This document shows positions 5,851-13,198 of a DNA stretch of 30,676 nt, piece by piece. Both the position numbers and the translations under genes were made by a program. The notes beneath the pieces were generated by a model. The model was given only the letters and a program-made list of their open reading frames with translations. It was not told the origin of the DNA and did no database searches. Origin of the DNA: an uncultured Clostridia bacterium (GTDB taxonomy: Bacteria; Bacillota; Clostridia; Christensenellales; Borkfalkiaceae). Within the stretch, counting starts at the first letter, position 1, and each line of letters starts with the position of its first letter. The stretch covers positions 1 to 30,676 of the forward strand of contig CANRCY010000004.1 of NCBI GenBank assembly GCA_947629225.1. The letters run 5' to 3'.

Positions 5851-7230
5851 TTATTCGAGCGGGGCGAGTTTTGCCGTAAAGTGCCGCAAAATGGGCGGCT
5901 CTTCCACAATTTTGTACCCCTTGATCTCTTGCGCGCGCTCTTTGATATTGATGAGCGCGTCGGCAATGACGTCGAGATGGCTCTGCGTGTACACCCTGCG
6001 CGGAATGGCAAGACGGGTGAACTCGAAGTCGGCTTCGAGCTGTTTGCCCGTATCGGGGTCGTTTCCGAGCATGTACGAGCCGATGTCGCACGCGCGGATC
6101 CCCGCCTCTTTATACAGCTCGATCGCGAGCGCCTGCGCGGGGAATTGATAATACGGAATGTGCGGCAACAGCTTTTTCGCGTCTACAAACACGGCATGCC
6201 CGCCGACGGGGCTCTGGTAGGCGATCCCCGCTTCGTCCAAACGCGCCGCGAGGTATTCCATTTGCCCGATGCGGTAGCGGAGATAATTTTCGTCGATCCC
6301 CTCTTTTAAGCCGCGGGCGAGCGCCTCGATGTCCCGCCCCGACATGCCGCCGTAGGTGATGAACCCCTCGAACGAGATACAGCGTTGTTTGACAAGCTCG
6401 AAGACCGCCTTGTCGCGGCAGCCGATGAGCCCGCCCATGTTGACGATCGCGTCCTTTTTGGCGCTCATCGTGAAGCAGTCCGCACCCTCGAACGTCGCCC
6501 TCACGATCTCTTGAATGGTGCTGTTTTTGAACTCGGGTTCGCGTTGTTTGACGAAATAGGAGTTTTCGGCATAGCGCGCCGCGTCGATCATGAACTTGAT
6601 TCCGTATTTGTGCGCGACGTCGCGGGTCTTGCGGATATTTTCCACCGAAACGGGCTGACCGCCTGCCGAATTGTTCGTGATCGTCATGATGACGACGCCG
6701 ATGTTCTCCGCGCCGAGCTCGTGAATGTATTCTTCGAGCCTTTCAACGTCCATATTGCCCTTGAAATCGTAATATTTCGTCGTATCGAGCGCTTCGGGAA
6801 CGGTGCAGTCGATCGCACGCGCGCCCGCAAGCTCGACGTGCGCCCGCGTCGTATCGAAGTGCATATTCGCGATCGCGTACTTCTTCCCCTGCAAGAGGAC
6901 GGGAAGGAGCACCTTCTCCGCCGCCCTGCCCTGATGGACGAGCTGGACATAGGGAAGCCCGAAGATCTCTTTTGCGTTTTCCTGCACATGGTAATAGCAG
7001 TCCGCGCCCGCATACGATTCGTCGCCAAGCATGACCCCCGCCCACTGGTCGGAGCTCATTGCGCCCGTGCCGCTGTCCGTTAAAAGGTCGATGTACACGT
7101 CCTGCGAGGCGAGGGAGAACACGTTATAGCCCGCCGCCGCGATCTTTTGCTCGCGCTCCTCCCGCGTGAGCATTTTCAGAGGCTCTATGCTCTTGATACG
7201 GAAAGGTTCGGGGAAGTAGATGCGTTTCAT
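5851..7230 (-). CDS. tnaA: Tryptophanase (tryptophan indole-lyase)
   Basis: PLP enzyme that cleaves tryptophan to indole, pyruvate and ammonia in the cytoplasm. 459 aa, full family length. The start follows AAAGGAG with ideal spacing. The N-terminus has the family EPFRIKSIE; IDLLTDSGTGAM and the PLP-lysine motif TMSAKKD (Lys259) are present. Tyrosine phenol-lyase is the close alternative. Two sites argue for tryptophanase: the C-terminal ILRHFTAKL keeps the His (450) found in tryptophanase, where phenol-lyase has Phe, and CDIGSYMLG lacks the phenol-lyase substrate Arg. It is a single gene with its own promoter. No tnaC-like leader peptide is possible in the roughly 28-nt leader, and no tryptophan permease is adjacent. 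Confidence 0.93.
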   Translation of the reverse strand: MKRIYFPEPFRIKSIEPLKMLTREEREQKIAAAGYNVFSLASQDVYIDLLTDSGTGAMSSDQWAGVMLGDESYAGADCYYHVQENAKEIFGLPYVQLVHQGRAAEKVLLPVLLQGKKYAIANMHFDTTRAHVELAGARAIDCTVPEALDTTKYYDFKGNMDVERLEEYIHELGAENIGVVIMTITNNSAGGQPVSVENIRKTRDVAHKYGIKFMIDAARYAENSYFVKQREPEFKNSTIQEIVRATFEGADCFTMSAKKDAIVNMGGLIGCRDKAVFELVKQRCISFEGFITYGGMSGRDIEALARGLKEGIDENYLRYRIGQMEYLAARLDEAGIAYQSPVGGHAVFVDAKKLLPHIPYYQFPAQALAIELYKEAGIRACDIGSYMLGNDPDTGKQLEADFEFTRLAIPRRVYTQSHLDVIADALINIKERAQEIKGYKIVEEPPILRHFTAKLAPLE

Positions 7231-7264
7231 AGTTTGCTCCTTTGGAAAGAATGGTCTCGTTCGT

Positions 7265-7293
7265 ATTATAACCGACGCGGCGGGTTTTGTCAA
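7265..7293 (-). promoter_or_regulatory. Promoter of tnaA
   Basis: On the minus strand, consensus TTGACA (7293-7288) and TATAAT (7270-7265) are separated by exactly 17 bp, giving a leader of about 28 nt. This near-perfect promoter suggests strong expression without attenuation. Confidence 0.88.
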
Positions 7294-7359
7294 GAGGGAC
7301 ATTTGCGCCGTTTTCTATGATTTTAATTCACAAAAACAGAAAAATTTTATCAAAAACGA

Positions 7360-7388
7360 TTGCAAAAAATTTGGTTTTGGTGTATAAT
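7360..7388 (+). promoter_or_regulatory. Promoter of the nucleoside kinase gene
   Basis: TTGCAA (7360-7365) and TATAAT (7383-7388) with a 17-bp spacer. Transcription would start near 7395, ahead of the GGAGG-type ribosome binding site. Confidence 0.85.
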
Positions 7389-7422
7389 AAAACACCAAAC
7401 GAAGATCGGGGGAGGAAAAATC

Positions 7423-9081
7423 ATGATCAAAGTCAATTTTAACGGCAACTCGCTCGCGGTAGAGGAAGGGACGCGCGTCCTCGAACTCATCGAACCCAAG
7501 GAGCGGAAAAACCTCGTTGTGTGCCAAGTCGGCGCGCAGGTGAAGGAGCTCAACTACAAGCTCTCGGAAAAAAACAACGGCATGACGATCCGTCTGCTCA
7601 ATCTCAGCAACGCGGAGGCGGGCAGGGCGTACAGCGCGAGCCTCCGCTACATCGTCGCGATGGCGTTCTACCGCATTTATCCCGACGTGAAAATCCGCTT
7701 TTCGTACAACATTTCGCGGTCGATCTCCTGCCAGGCGATCACGAAGAGCTTTAACATGTCGCGCGCGGTGGACGAAATCCGCCGCGAAGTCGAAAAGATC
7801 ATCGCGGAGGACCTGCCCATCGAGCGGGTGACCGTCACGATCGAAGAGGCAACGGAGATCTATAAGAAATTCCACCTCGACGACAAGATCGACATTTTAC
7901 AGTACCGCCCCGAAAACACGGTACATCTGTACAAGTGCGGCGATTATTACAACTATCTGCACAATTACATGGTCCCCTCTACGGGGTGCATCTACAACTA
8001 CACGATCACGCCGTACAGCCCCGGCATCATCATCCAATACCCCCGCCACGACCTCGACGCAAACATTCCCGAGTTCGAGGAAGAGGCGACCTACTGCAAG
8101 ACATTGCAACGGGCATATTCGTGGGCGGAAAAGGCGGGCGTGCAGACGGTGACGGAGATCAACCGCAAGATCGACCGCGGCGAGGGGCTCGAATTCGTGC
8201 AGATGTGCGAGGCGTACCATAACCGCCAGCTCGCCGAGCTCGGCGACGCGATCGAAAAGGAGATCGAAAACGTGCGGCTCGTTGCGATCGCGGGTCCGAG
8301 TTCGAGCGGAAAGACGACCTTCTGCAACAGGCTCAGGATCGAACTTTTGTCCCGCGGGATCGACCCCGTGACCATTTCGATGGACGATTACTACTTCGAA
8401 AAGGACAAGATCAGTCAGTTGCAGGGCAAGCCCGTCGGCAAGCTCGACCTCGAACACACCGACTGCCTCGACATCGAGCTCTTCAACAAGGACCTCTTCG
8501 ACCTGATCAACGGCGAGACGGTCACCCTGCCCCGCTTCAACTTTAAGATGGACCGCCGCGAAAAGGGAAAGACAATTAAGGTCGGACAGAACGTGCCCAT
8601 CATCATCGAGGGGATCCATGCGCTCAACGAACGGCTGACCAAATCCATTCCCAAACACCAAAAATTCAAGATCTACATCGCGCCGCATGCACAGCTCAAC
8701 ATCGACGACCACTCCCCTCTCTCCGTGACAAACGCGCGGCTCATCCGCCGTATCGTGCGGGACATGAAGTTCAGGGGCTGCCCTGCCGCCGAGACGATCG
8801 ACATGTGGCAATCGGTGCGCAACGGCGAATTCCGTTGGATCTATCCCAACCAGGAAAACGCCGACTATGTGTTCAATTCGAGCCTCGGCTATGAGCTCTG
8901 CGTCCTCAAAAAACAGGCGATGGAAGCGTTGACGCAGATCACCGCCTCCGACCCGCAATACCTCGTTGCCAATCGCCTTATCAAGACGCTGAAATACTTC
9001 CGCGAGATCGAGGACGACTCGATCATTCCCTGCAATTCCCTCTTGCGGGAATTCATCGGCGGCAGTTGCTTTAACGTATGA
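7423..9081 (+). CDS. TGS-domain nucleoside (uridine-like) kinase
   Basis: 552 aa. The start ATG follows GGGGGAGG. Domains in order: an N-terminal TGS-like region (residues 1-60); a region like the second additional domain of threonyl-tRNA synthetase (about 75-230), containing the short RYIVAMAFYRIYPD stretch; then a phosphoribulokinase/uridine kinase domain (about 285-480). That domain carries the P-loop GPSSSGKT at 291-298, the ISMDDYYFEKD segment and IIIEGIHALN. This architecture is widespread in Clostridia and annotated as nucleoside kinase; phosphorylation of uridine or a related nucleoside is likely but not proven by sequence. It is monocistronic, with its own promoter and a strong terminator. 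Confidence 0.88.
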   Translation: MIKVNFNGNSLAVEEGTRVLELIEPKERKNLVVCQVGAQVKELNYKLSEKNNGMTIRLLNLSNAEAGRAYSASLRYIVAMAFYRIYPDVKIRFSYNISRSISCQAITKSFNMSRAVDEIRREVEKIIAEDLPIERVTVTIEEATEIYKKFHLDDKIDILQYRPENTVHLYKCGDYYNYLHNYMVPSTGCIYNYTITPYSPGIIIQYPRHDLDANIPEFEEEATYCKTLQRAYSWAEKAGVQTVTEINRKIDRGEGLEFVQMCEAYHNRQLAELGDAIEKEIENVRLVAIAGPSSSGKTTFCNRLRIELLSRGIDPVTISMDDYYFEKDKISQLQGKPVGKLDLEHTDCLDIELFNKDLFDLINGETVTLPRFNFKMDRREKGKTIKVGQNVPIIIEGIHALNERLTKSIPKHQKFKIYIAPHAQLNIDDHSPLSVTNARLIRRIVRDMKFRGCPAAETIDMWQSVRNGEFRWIYPNQENADYVFNSSLGYELCVLKKQAMEALTQITASDPQYLVANRLIKTLKYFREIEDDSIIPCNSLLREFIGGSCFNV

Positions 9082-9105
9082 GCTTCCCTCCGTGACGGGA
9101 TAGGA

Positions 9106-9141
9106 AGCCCCCCTCGGCAGAACGCCGAGGGGGGCTTTTTT
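9106..9141 (+). terminator. Rho-independent terminator after the kinase gene
   Basis: 13-bp stem AGCCCCCCTCGGC/GCCGAGGGGGGCT with a 5-nt loop and a run of six T. It lies between convergent genes; on the minus strand no T-run follows, so it mainly serves the kinase transcript. Confidence 0.92.
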
Positions 9142-9152
9142 CGGTTGTTTTC

Positions 9153-10631
9153 TTACACCACGATGTCGTACTTGTCGAGGTCGACGATCTTGGCGCTTCC
9201 GCCTTCGGCGAAGAAGGAAATCCCGTCTCCGTCCGAATAGACGTTGCCCGTCATGGTGCGTTCCCCGCCGTTCAAAAACACTTCACAGCTCGATACGTCG
9301 AGGAAAATGCGCATGGAAAGCCGACCGTGCGCCGTGTTCACCTTGACGGAACGGACGGACGCGTCCTTCTCTTCCGCGTCGTGCGAAATTTCGACGCCCA
9401 TGCGCGAACGGTCGAAGACGACCCTGTCGGTCGCGCGGTCGTAATAGATGCGCGCATCGTGCTCTCCCCGCTGGTAGAGTTTGACCCCCACCCTTTGCGC
9501 CGTGCCCAAATCGAGCGTAAAGCAGAGTTCGATCTTCGTTCCGTTGACCTTGGTGAGCTCGTTGCGGTTGCCGATCGTCACGTTGCCGAAACGGACGTGG
9601 TTCCAACGGTAACGCTCGATCTCGCGGACGGGGCTCTGGTACAGCTTTCCGTCTTTTACGGTGAGTTCGCGCGGGAGGATCATCGAGCCCGTCCAGCCGT
9701 GTTTGGCAGTCGGGAAAAACCGTTGCCACATTTGCATCCACGCGATCATGATCGTGCGCCCGTCCTTCGCCTGAAGGGTCTGCGGCGCATAGAAGTCGAA
9801 GCCGCCGTCGATCTCGTCCTCCACGGTTTGGCTGAATGCGCCCGTCTGTTCGTCGAGCTTTCCGAGCATGTAAATGGAAGATTGCACGTTCTCGAACCGC
9901 CAATCCTGCGTGCGGTAGCCCTGCGGGCTCGCGAGCAGAACGTCATATCCGCCCAGCTCGAAAAAGTCGGGGCATTCGTAAATGCCGCGGGTGGTGCGCC
10001 CGTCCTTCCGCACGAAGCCGACGAAAGTCCAGTCGAAGAGGTTTTCGGAGCGGTACAGCAGGATCGCCCCTTCGTTTTTTTCGGACAATCCGCCCGCGAG
10101 GAGATAATAGCTCCCCCCGCGACGGAAGACTTTCGGGTCGCGGAAATCGGTTTTGAGGCATCCCCGCGGGAGCTGTTCCCCCGAAATGACGACGCCGAGC
10201 TTTTCGAAATGTACGCCGTCCTCCGAAACGGCGAGCGACTGTTTTTGCCGATCTCCCGCCACGGAAGTATAGAACAGGTACATCTTTCCGTCCTTTATGA
10301 CAGAAGAGCCCGAAAAACAGCCGTCTTTATCGTCTGCCCCGTCGGGCGCGAGCGCGGTGGGCTCCAACTTCCACTTGACGAAATCTTCCGTGGTATAGTG
10401 CCCCCAATGCATGGAGTCCCACGAAGGACCGTAGGGATAGAATTGGTAGAAGAGGTGATATTTCCCGAATGCCTCGCAAAAGCCGTTCGGATCGTTCATC
10501 CAACCGACGGGCGGCATGACATGGTAGGTATGGCGGCTGTTTCCGTTCACAGCCGCAAGGTTGTGTACGATGTACAGGTCGGCGATCCGTGTTCCGTACG
10601 AACCGCCGGGGGCTGTCGTCTTTGTTTTCAT
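9153..10631 (-). CDS. Cytoplasmic GH32 beta-fructosidase (sucrose/FOS hydrolase)
   Basis: Hydrolyses beta-fructosyl linkages of imported sucrose or fructo-oligosaccharides. 492 aa, no signal peptide. The three GH32 catalytic motifs are intact: WMNDPNG at 44-50 (nucleophile Asp47), FRDPK (transition-state Asp165) and ECPD at 219-222 (acid/base Glu219). The five-bladed propeller is followed by the usual beta-sandwich from about residue 355 (EVFLNGGERTMT near the end is typical). The start follows GGAG. It is the last gene of the operon, 17 nt behind the GH32-like lipoprotein gene. Whether it prefers sucrose-6-phosphate cannot be told; the ABC rather than PTS transporter favours unphosphorylated substrates. 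Confidence 0.93.
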   Translation of the reverse strand: MKTKTTAPGGSYGTRIADLYIVHNLAAVNGNSRHTYHVMPPVGWMNDPNGFCEAFGKYHLFYQFYPYGPSWDSMHWGHYTTEDFVKWKLEPTALAPDGADDKDGCFSGSSVIKDGKMYLFYTSVAGDRQKQSLAVSEDGVHFEKLGVVISGEQLPRGCLKTDFRDPKVFRRGGSYYLLAGGLSEKNEGAILLYRSENLFDWTFVGFVRKDGRTTRGIYECPDFFELGGYDVLLASPQGYRTQDWRFENVQSSIYMLGKLDEQTGAFSQTVEDEIDGGFDFYAPQTLQAKDGRTIMIAWMQMWQRFFPTAKHGWTGSMILPRELTVKDGKLYQSPVREIERYRWNHVRFGNVTIGNRNELTKVNGTKIELCFTLDLGTAQRVGVKLYQRGEHDARIYYDRATDRVVFDRSRMGVEISHDAEEKDASVRSVKVNTAHGRLSMRIFLDVSSCEVFLNGGERTMTGNVYSDGDGISFFAEGGSAKIVDLDKYDIVV

Positions 10632-10648
10632 GGTTGCTCCGAGATGGT

Positions 10649-12184
10649 TTAGTAGGTGTAGGTAAATTGTTTGAGATCGGTGAAGGAGACGGACTCGCCC
10701 TCCGCCCAGAGCATGACGTTTCTGCCGCTTACGCCGTAAACGCGGACGGTGAGCGCGGTCTGCCCTTCCACATAGAGCACGCCGATCGAGCCCTCCTGAA
10801 GATAGGTGAACGCGTACGTCTTCCCCGCTTCGAGGGAGGCGGGAACGGACGCGATGGGCGTGTCGCCGAGGTTGAGCTCGAACCCGATCTTGTTCTCTGC
10901 GGGAGAGAGGGTGATCGTCTTGTACTTTTCAATCCTGTTGTTGTAGTTGAAGGCAAACCCGAACTTGCCCGACGCTTTGCAGGTGAATTTCCCCGTGACG
11001 AGGTAGCGTTCGAAGCAGCGGAACGCCTCGGTATAGTCGCCCGCCTTGACTTCGAGAGAGCTGCCCGAAACGAGCACGCGCTCTTCGGTATTTTGCAGGT
11101 ATGCGTCGACGGGCGCGAGCATAATTCCGCCCTTTCCGTCCGAAACGACCTTCTGCACCTGCAAATTACCCGCCCAGCCCGAGATGTCCTGCGTGGAAGA
11201 GACGGACTCGGAGCGGCGCGACCAACCGATGAGATAGGTGTTGTTGCCGTCGGAGGCGTGTTTCGCCGCATAGAAGAGCTCGCCGTCGAGGGGCTTGGGG
11301 GTCGCGTTATAAGGTTCGTACTGCGTATCCGCGGGGACGTACCACATCACGCCGTCCTGCGCGGAGAAGGTGAGATACCACTTGCCGCCCACTTGGAAGG
11401 TATCCGAGCATTCGACGTTCCATACGTCGCCGACGATCGATTCATTGTTGGTGTAGATGATCTCCCCTTTCGAGAGGGTGGAAAGGTCGAGCTCTCCGCC
11501 GATCGTGTATTTGTACACGCAAGCAACGTCGTTATGCGCCGCCGTAACGGTGAGGGTGATCGTGTCCGACGCCGCGTCGTAGTAGGCTTGCGGGTCGCGG
11601 AAGTCATTCTTTTGACCGATGTCCGCTTCGGGAGTGATCTCCCAGCCCTCTTTCTTGGTGAACGACGTGGGGCTCGTGCCCACGGCGACCATGATCTTCT
11701 CTTTGTATTCCATCGTGCTGCCGCCGTGTCCCGTGTAGAAGAAGTAGTACTTCTCCTTGACTTTTACGACGGAACCCGTGCCGATCATCGAATCCTGCAC
11801 GGCGCCGACGCCCGAGACGAGAATGGGATCCTGCACTTCCGTATAGTGGACGAAATCGGTCGTCGTCGTGAGATAAATAGAATGGTTGAAGGAATCGCCC
11901 TTGTCTTTGAGGTAATAGATATAATAGGTCCCGTCTTCGTAGTAGGGCATGGTGTCGCCGATATAGCCCTGTCCCACGGAGTCGACCTCGGGCAGGAAGT
12001 TGAACTTATAGTCGTACTCTTCCTCCTGTTCGCCGGGGGTGAGGAGGGCAAAATTCTTGTCGCCCTCTTTGACGTCGTCCTTGTAATTCGTATTTCCGTT
12101 GCCCTTTTCCCCGCAACCTGCGGCGAAGAGCATCGCCCCGCAGAGCAAAACTGCCGCAAACGATAATTTGTGTGTAAGTTTCAT
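10649..12184 (-). CDS. Surface lipoprotein, divergent GH32-like fructanase
   Basis: 511 aa from the ATG at 12184 (GGGAGG upstream; the open frame continues further 5' but without a start signal). A signal peptide ends in the lipobox FAAGC, with lipidated Cys24. The GH32 signature is altered: instead of NDPNG the first blade reads YIGDTMPYYEDGTYYIYYL, with Asp77 as the likely nucleophile. NDFRDPQ (Asp197) and ECSD at 258-261 (Glu258) supply the other two catalytic positions. A C-terminal beta-sandwich follows from about residue 390. The probable role is cleavage of levan, inulin or another fructoside at the cell surface, feeding the ABC transporter. Family membership is well supported; the substrate is inferred. 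A binding-only role is possible if Asp77 is not catalytic. Confidence 0.85.
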   Translation of the reverse strand: MKLTHKLSFAAVLLCGAMLFAAGCGEKGNGNTNYKDDVKEGDKNFALLTPGEQEEEYDYKFNFLPEVDSVGQGYIGDTMPYYEDGTYYIYYLKDKGDSFNHSIYLTTTTDFVHYTEVQDPILVSGVGAVQDSMIGTGSVVKVKEKYYFFYTGHGGSTMEYKEKIMVAVGTSPTSFTKKEGWEITPEADIGQKNDFRDPQAYYDAASDTITLTVTAAHNDVACVYKYTIGGELDLSTLSKGEIIYTNNESIVGDVWNVECSDTFQVGGKWYLTFSAQDGVMWYVPADTQYEPYNATPKPLDGELFYAAKHASDGNNTYLIGWSRRSESVSSTQDISGWAGNLQVQKVVSDGKGGIMLAPVDAYLQNTEERVLVSGSSLEVKAGDYTEAFRCFERYLVTGKFTCKASGKFGFAFNYNNRIEKYKTITLSPAENKIGFELNLGDTPIASVPASLEAGKTYAFTYLQEGSIGVLYVEGQTALTVRVYGVSGRNVMLWAEGESVSFTDLKQFTYTY

Positions 12185-12195
12185 GGTGACCTCCC

Positions 12196-13134
12196 TTAAA
12201 ATACTTCTTTTCGCGTCGGCATTGCGGGGATCGCTCCCTCGCGCGAGACGACGCAGGACGCCGCACGGTTTGCCCGATACAGCATTTCGTTGAGTTCCTC
12301 TTTTGTCAGGCCTTCGAGCCCTCTGCCGAGGAGCTGGTAGAGCACGGCGCCGATGAACGAGTCGCCCGCGCCCGTCGTATCGACGACTTTGGCGCAAAGA
12401 TCGGCGGGTTGCAATGCCTCCGTCTCTTTGGTATAGGCAGAAGCGCCGCCCGCCCCTTTGGTCACGAAAACGGCTTTGACTTCCCCTTGGAAGAGACTGC
12501 GCACCGCCTCCCGTTCGCCCGAAATGCCCGTGATATCATAGAGCTCTTCGTCGCTCACCTTTACAATGTCGGCAAGAGGCAGAAACTGCCGTACCGTGGA
12601 GAGCAGTTCCTCCGCGCTCTTCCAGAGAGAGTAGCGGAGATTGGGGTCGAAGCTTATGATCGCGCCCGCTTCCCGCGCGCGGGAAATGGCGGCAAGGTGC
12701 GCCTTTTTGACGGGCGCGTCGCACAGATCGACGCTGCAAAAGTGGAGAATGTCTCCCCTTTGGAAGGGAATTGCGCGGACTTCGCTCTCGTCGAGCAACA
12801 TATCCGCGGAGGGGTTGCGGTAGAACGAAAAACTGCGCTCCCCCTTTTCGTCGCGGGCGACAAAGGCAAGCGCGGTGTTTGCGGCGTCGGTGCGGAAGAC
12901 AAAATCGGTGCCGACGTTTTCGCGCATCAAAGTTTCGGCGAGAAAGTTCCCGAAAGCGTCGTTGCCGAGCTTGGTCACGACGCTTGCGCGCTTGCCGAGC
13001 TTTGCAACGCAGACGGCGACGTTCGCGGGAGCGCCGCCCGCATTCTTGCGGAAGGTCACTGCCGTTTCGAGCACGCCCGCCTCCTGTGCGGTAAAGTCGA
13101 TCAGCATTTCGCCGATGGCATAAAGGGTATTCAT
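12196..13134 (-). CDS. PfkB-family fructokinase
   Basis: ATP-dependent sugar kinase, 312 aa, expected to make fructose-6-phosphate from the fructose released by the GH32 enzymes. PfkB marks: an N-terminal GEMLIDF strand, NAGGAPANVAVCVAKLG (substrate-binding glycines, family signature 1) near residue 31, and DTTGAGDSFIGAVLY (signature 2, catalytic Asp in GAGD) near residue 250. The start at 13134 follows AAAGGAG. The stop lies 11 nt upstream of the GH32-like lipoprotein start. A hairpin separates it from the lipoprotein gene upstream. Ribokinase or another PfkB sugar kinase is the alternative, but the context and the GGAPANVA motif favour fructokinase. Confidence 0.92.
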   Translation of the reverse strand: MNTLYAIGEMLIDFTAQEAGVLETAVTFRKNAGGAPANVAVCVAKLGKRASVVTKLGNDAFGNFLAETLMRENVGTDFVFRTDAANTALAFVARDEKGERSFSFYRNPSADMLLDESEVRAIPFQRGDILHFCSVDLCDAPVKKAHLAAISRAREAGAIISFDPNLRYSLWKSAEELLSTVRQFLPLADIVKVSDEELYDITGISGEREAVRSLFQGEVKAVFVTKGAGGASAYTKETEALQPADLCAKVVDTTGAGDSFIGAVLYQLLGRGLEGLTKEELNEMLYRANRAASCVVSREGAIPAMPTRKEVF

Positions 13135-13155
13135 AAATGCTCCTTTTCCCACAAT

Positions 13156-13179
13156 CCCCCCGCAAATGCTTGCGGGGGG
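13156..13179 (-). promoter_or_regulatory. Intercistronic hairpin inside the fructan operon
   Basis: Perfect 10-bp stem CCCCCCGCAA/TTGCGGGGGG with a 4-nt loop, between the 654-aa lipoprotein gene and the fructokinase gene. No T-run follows on the minus strand, so it is more likely a processing or mRNA-stability element, or a partial terminator that sets different levels for transport and enzyme genes. Confidence 0.55.
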
Positions 13180-13198
13180 TGGGAAGTTTTTCGGTATT

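Noticed and set aside
7231..7293. tnaC-type leader peptide for tryptophanase
   Set aside because: The promoter leaves only about 28 nt of leader and no small open frame with a Trp codon.
7897..8958. A 353-codon open frame antisense to the nucleoside kinase
   Set aside because: Its composition is that of the reverse strand of the kinase gene; the kinase has promoter, RBS and conserved motifs.
9327..10652. Long plus-strand open frame opposite the GH32 gene
   Set aside because: Shadow frame; the GH32 catalytic motifs prove the minus strand is the coding one.
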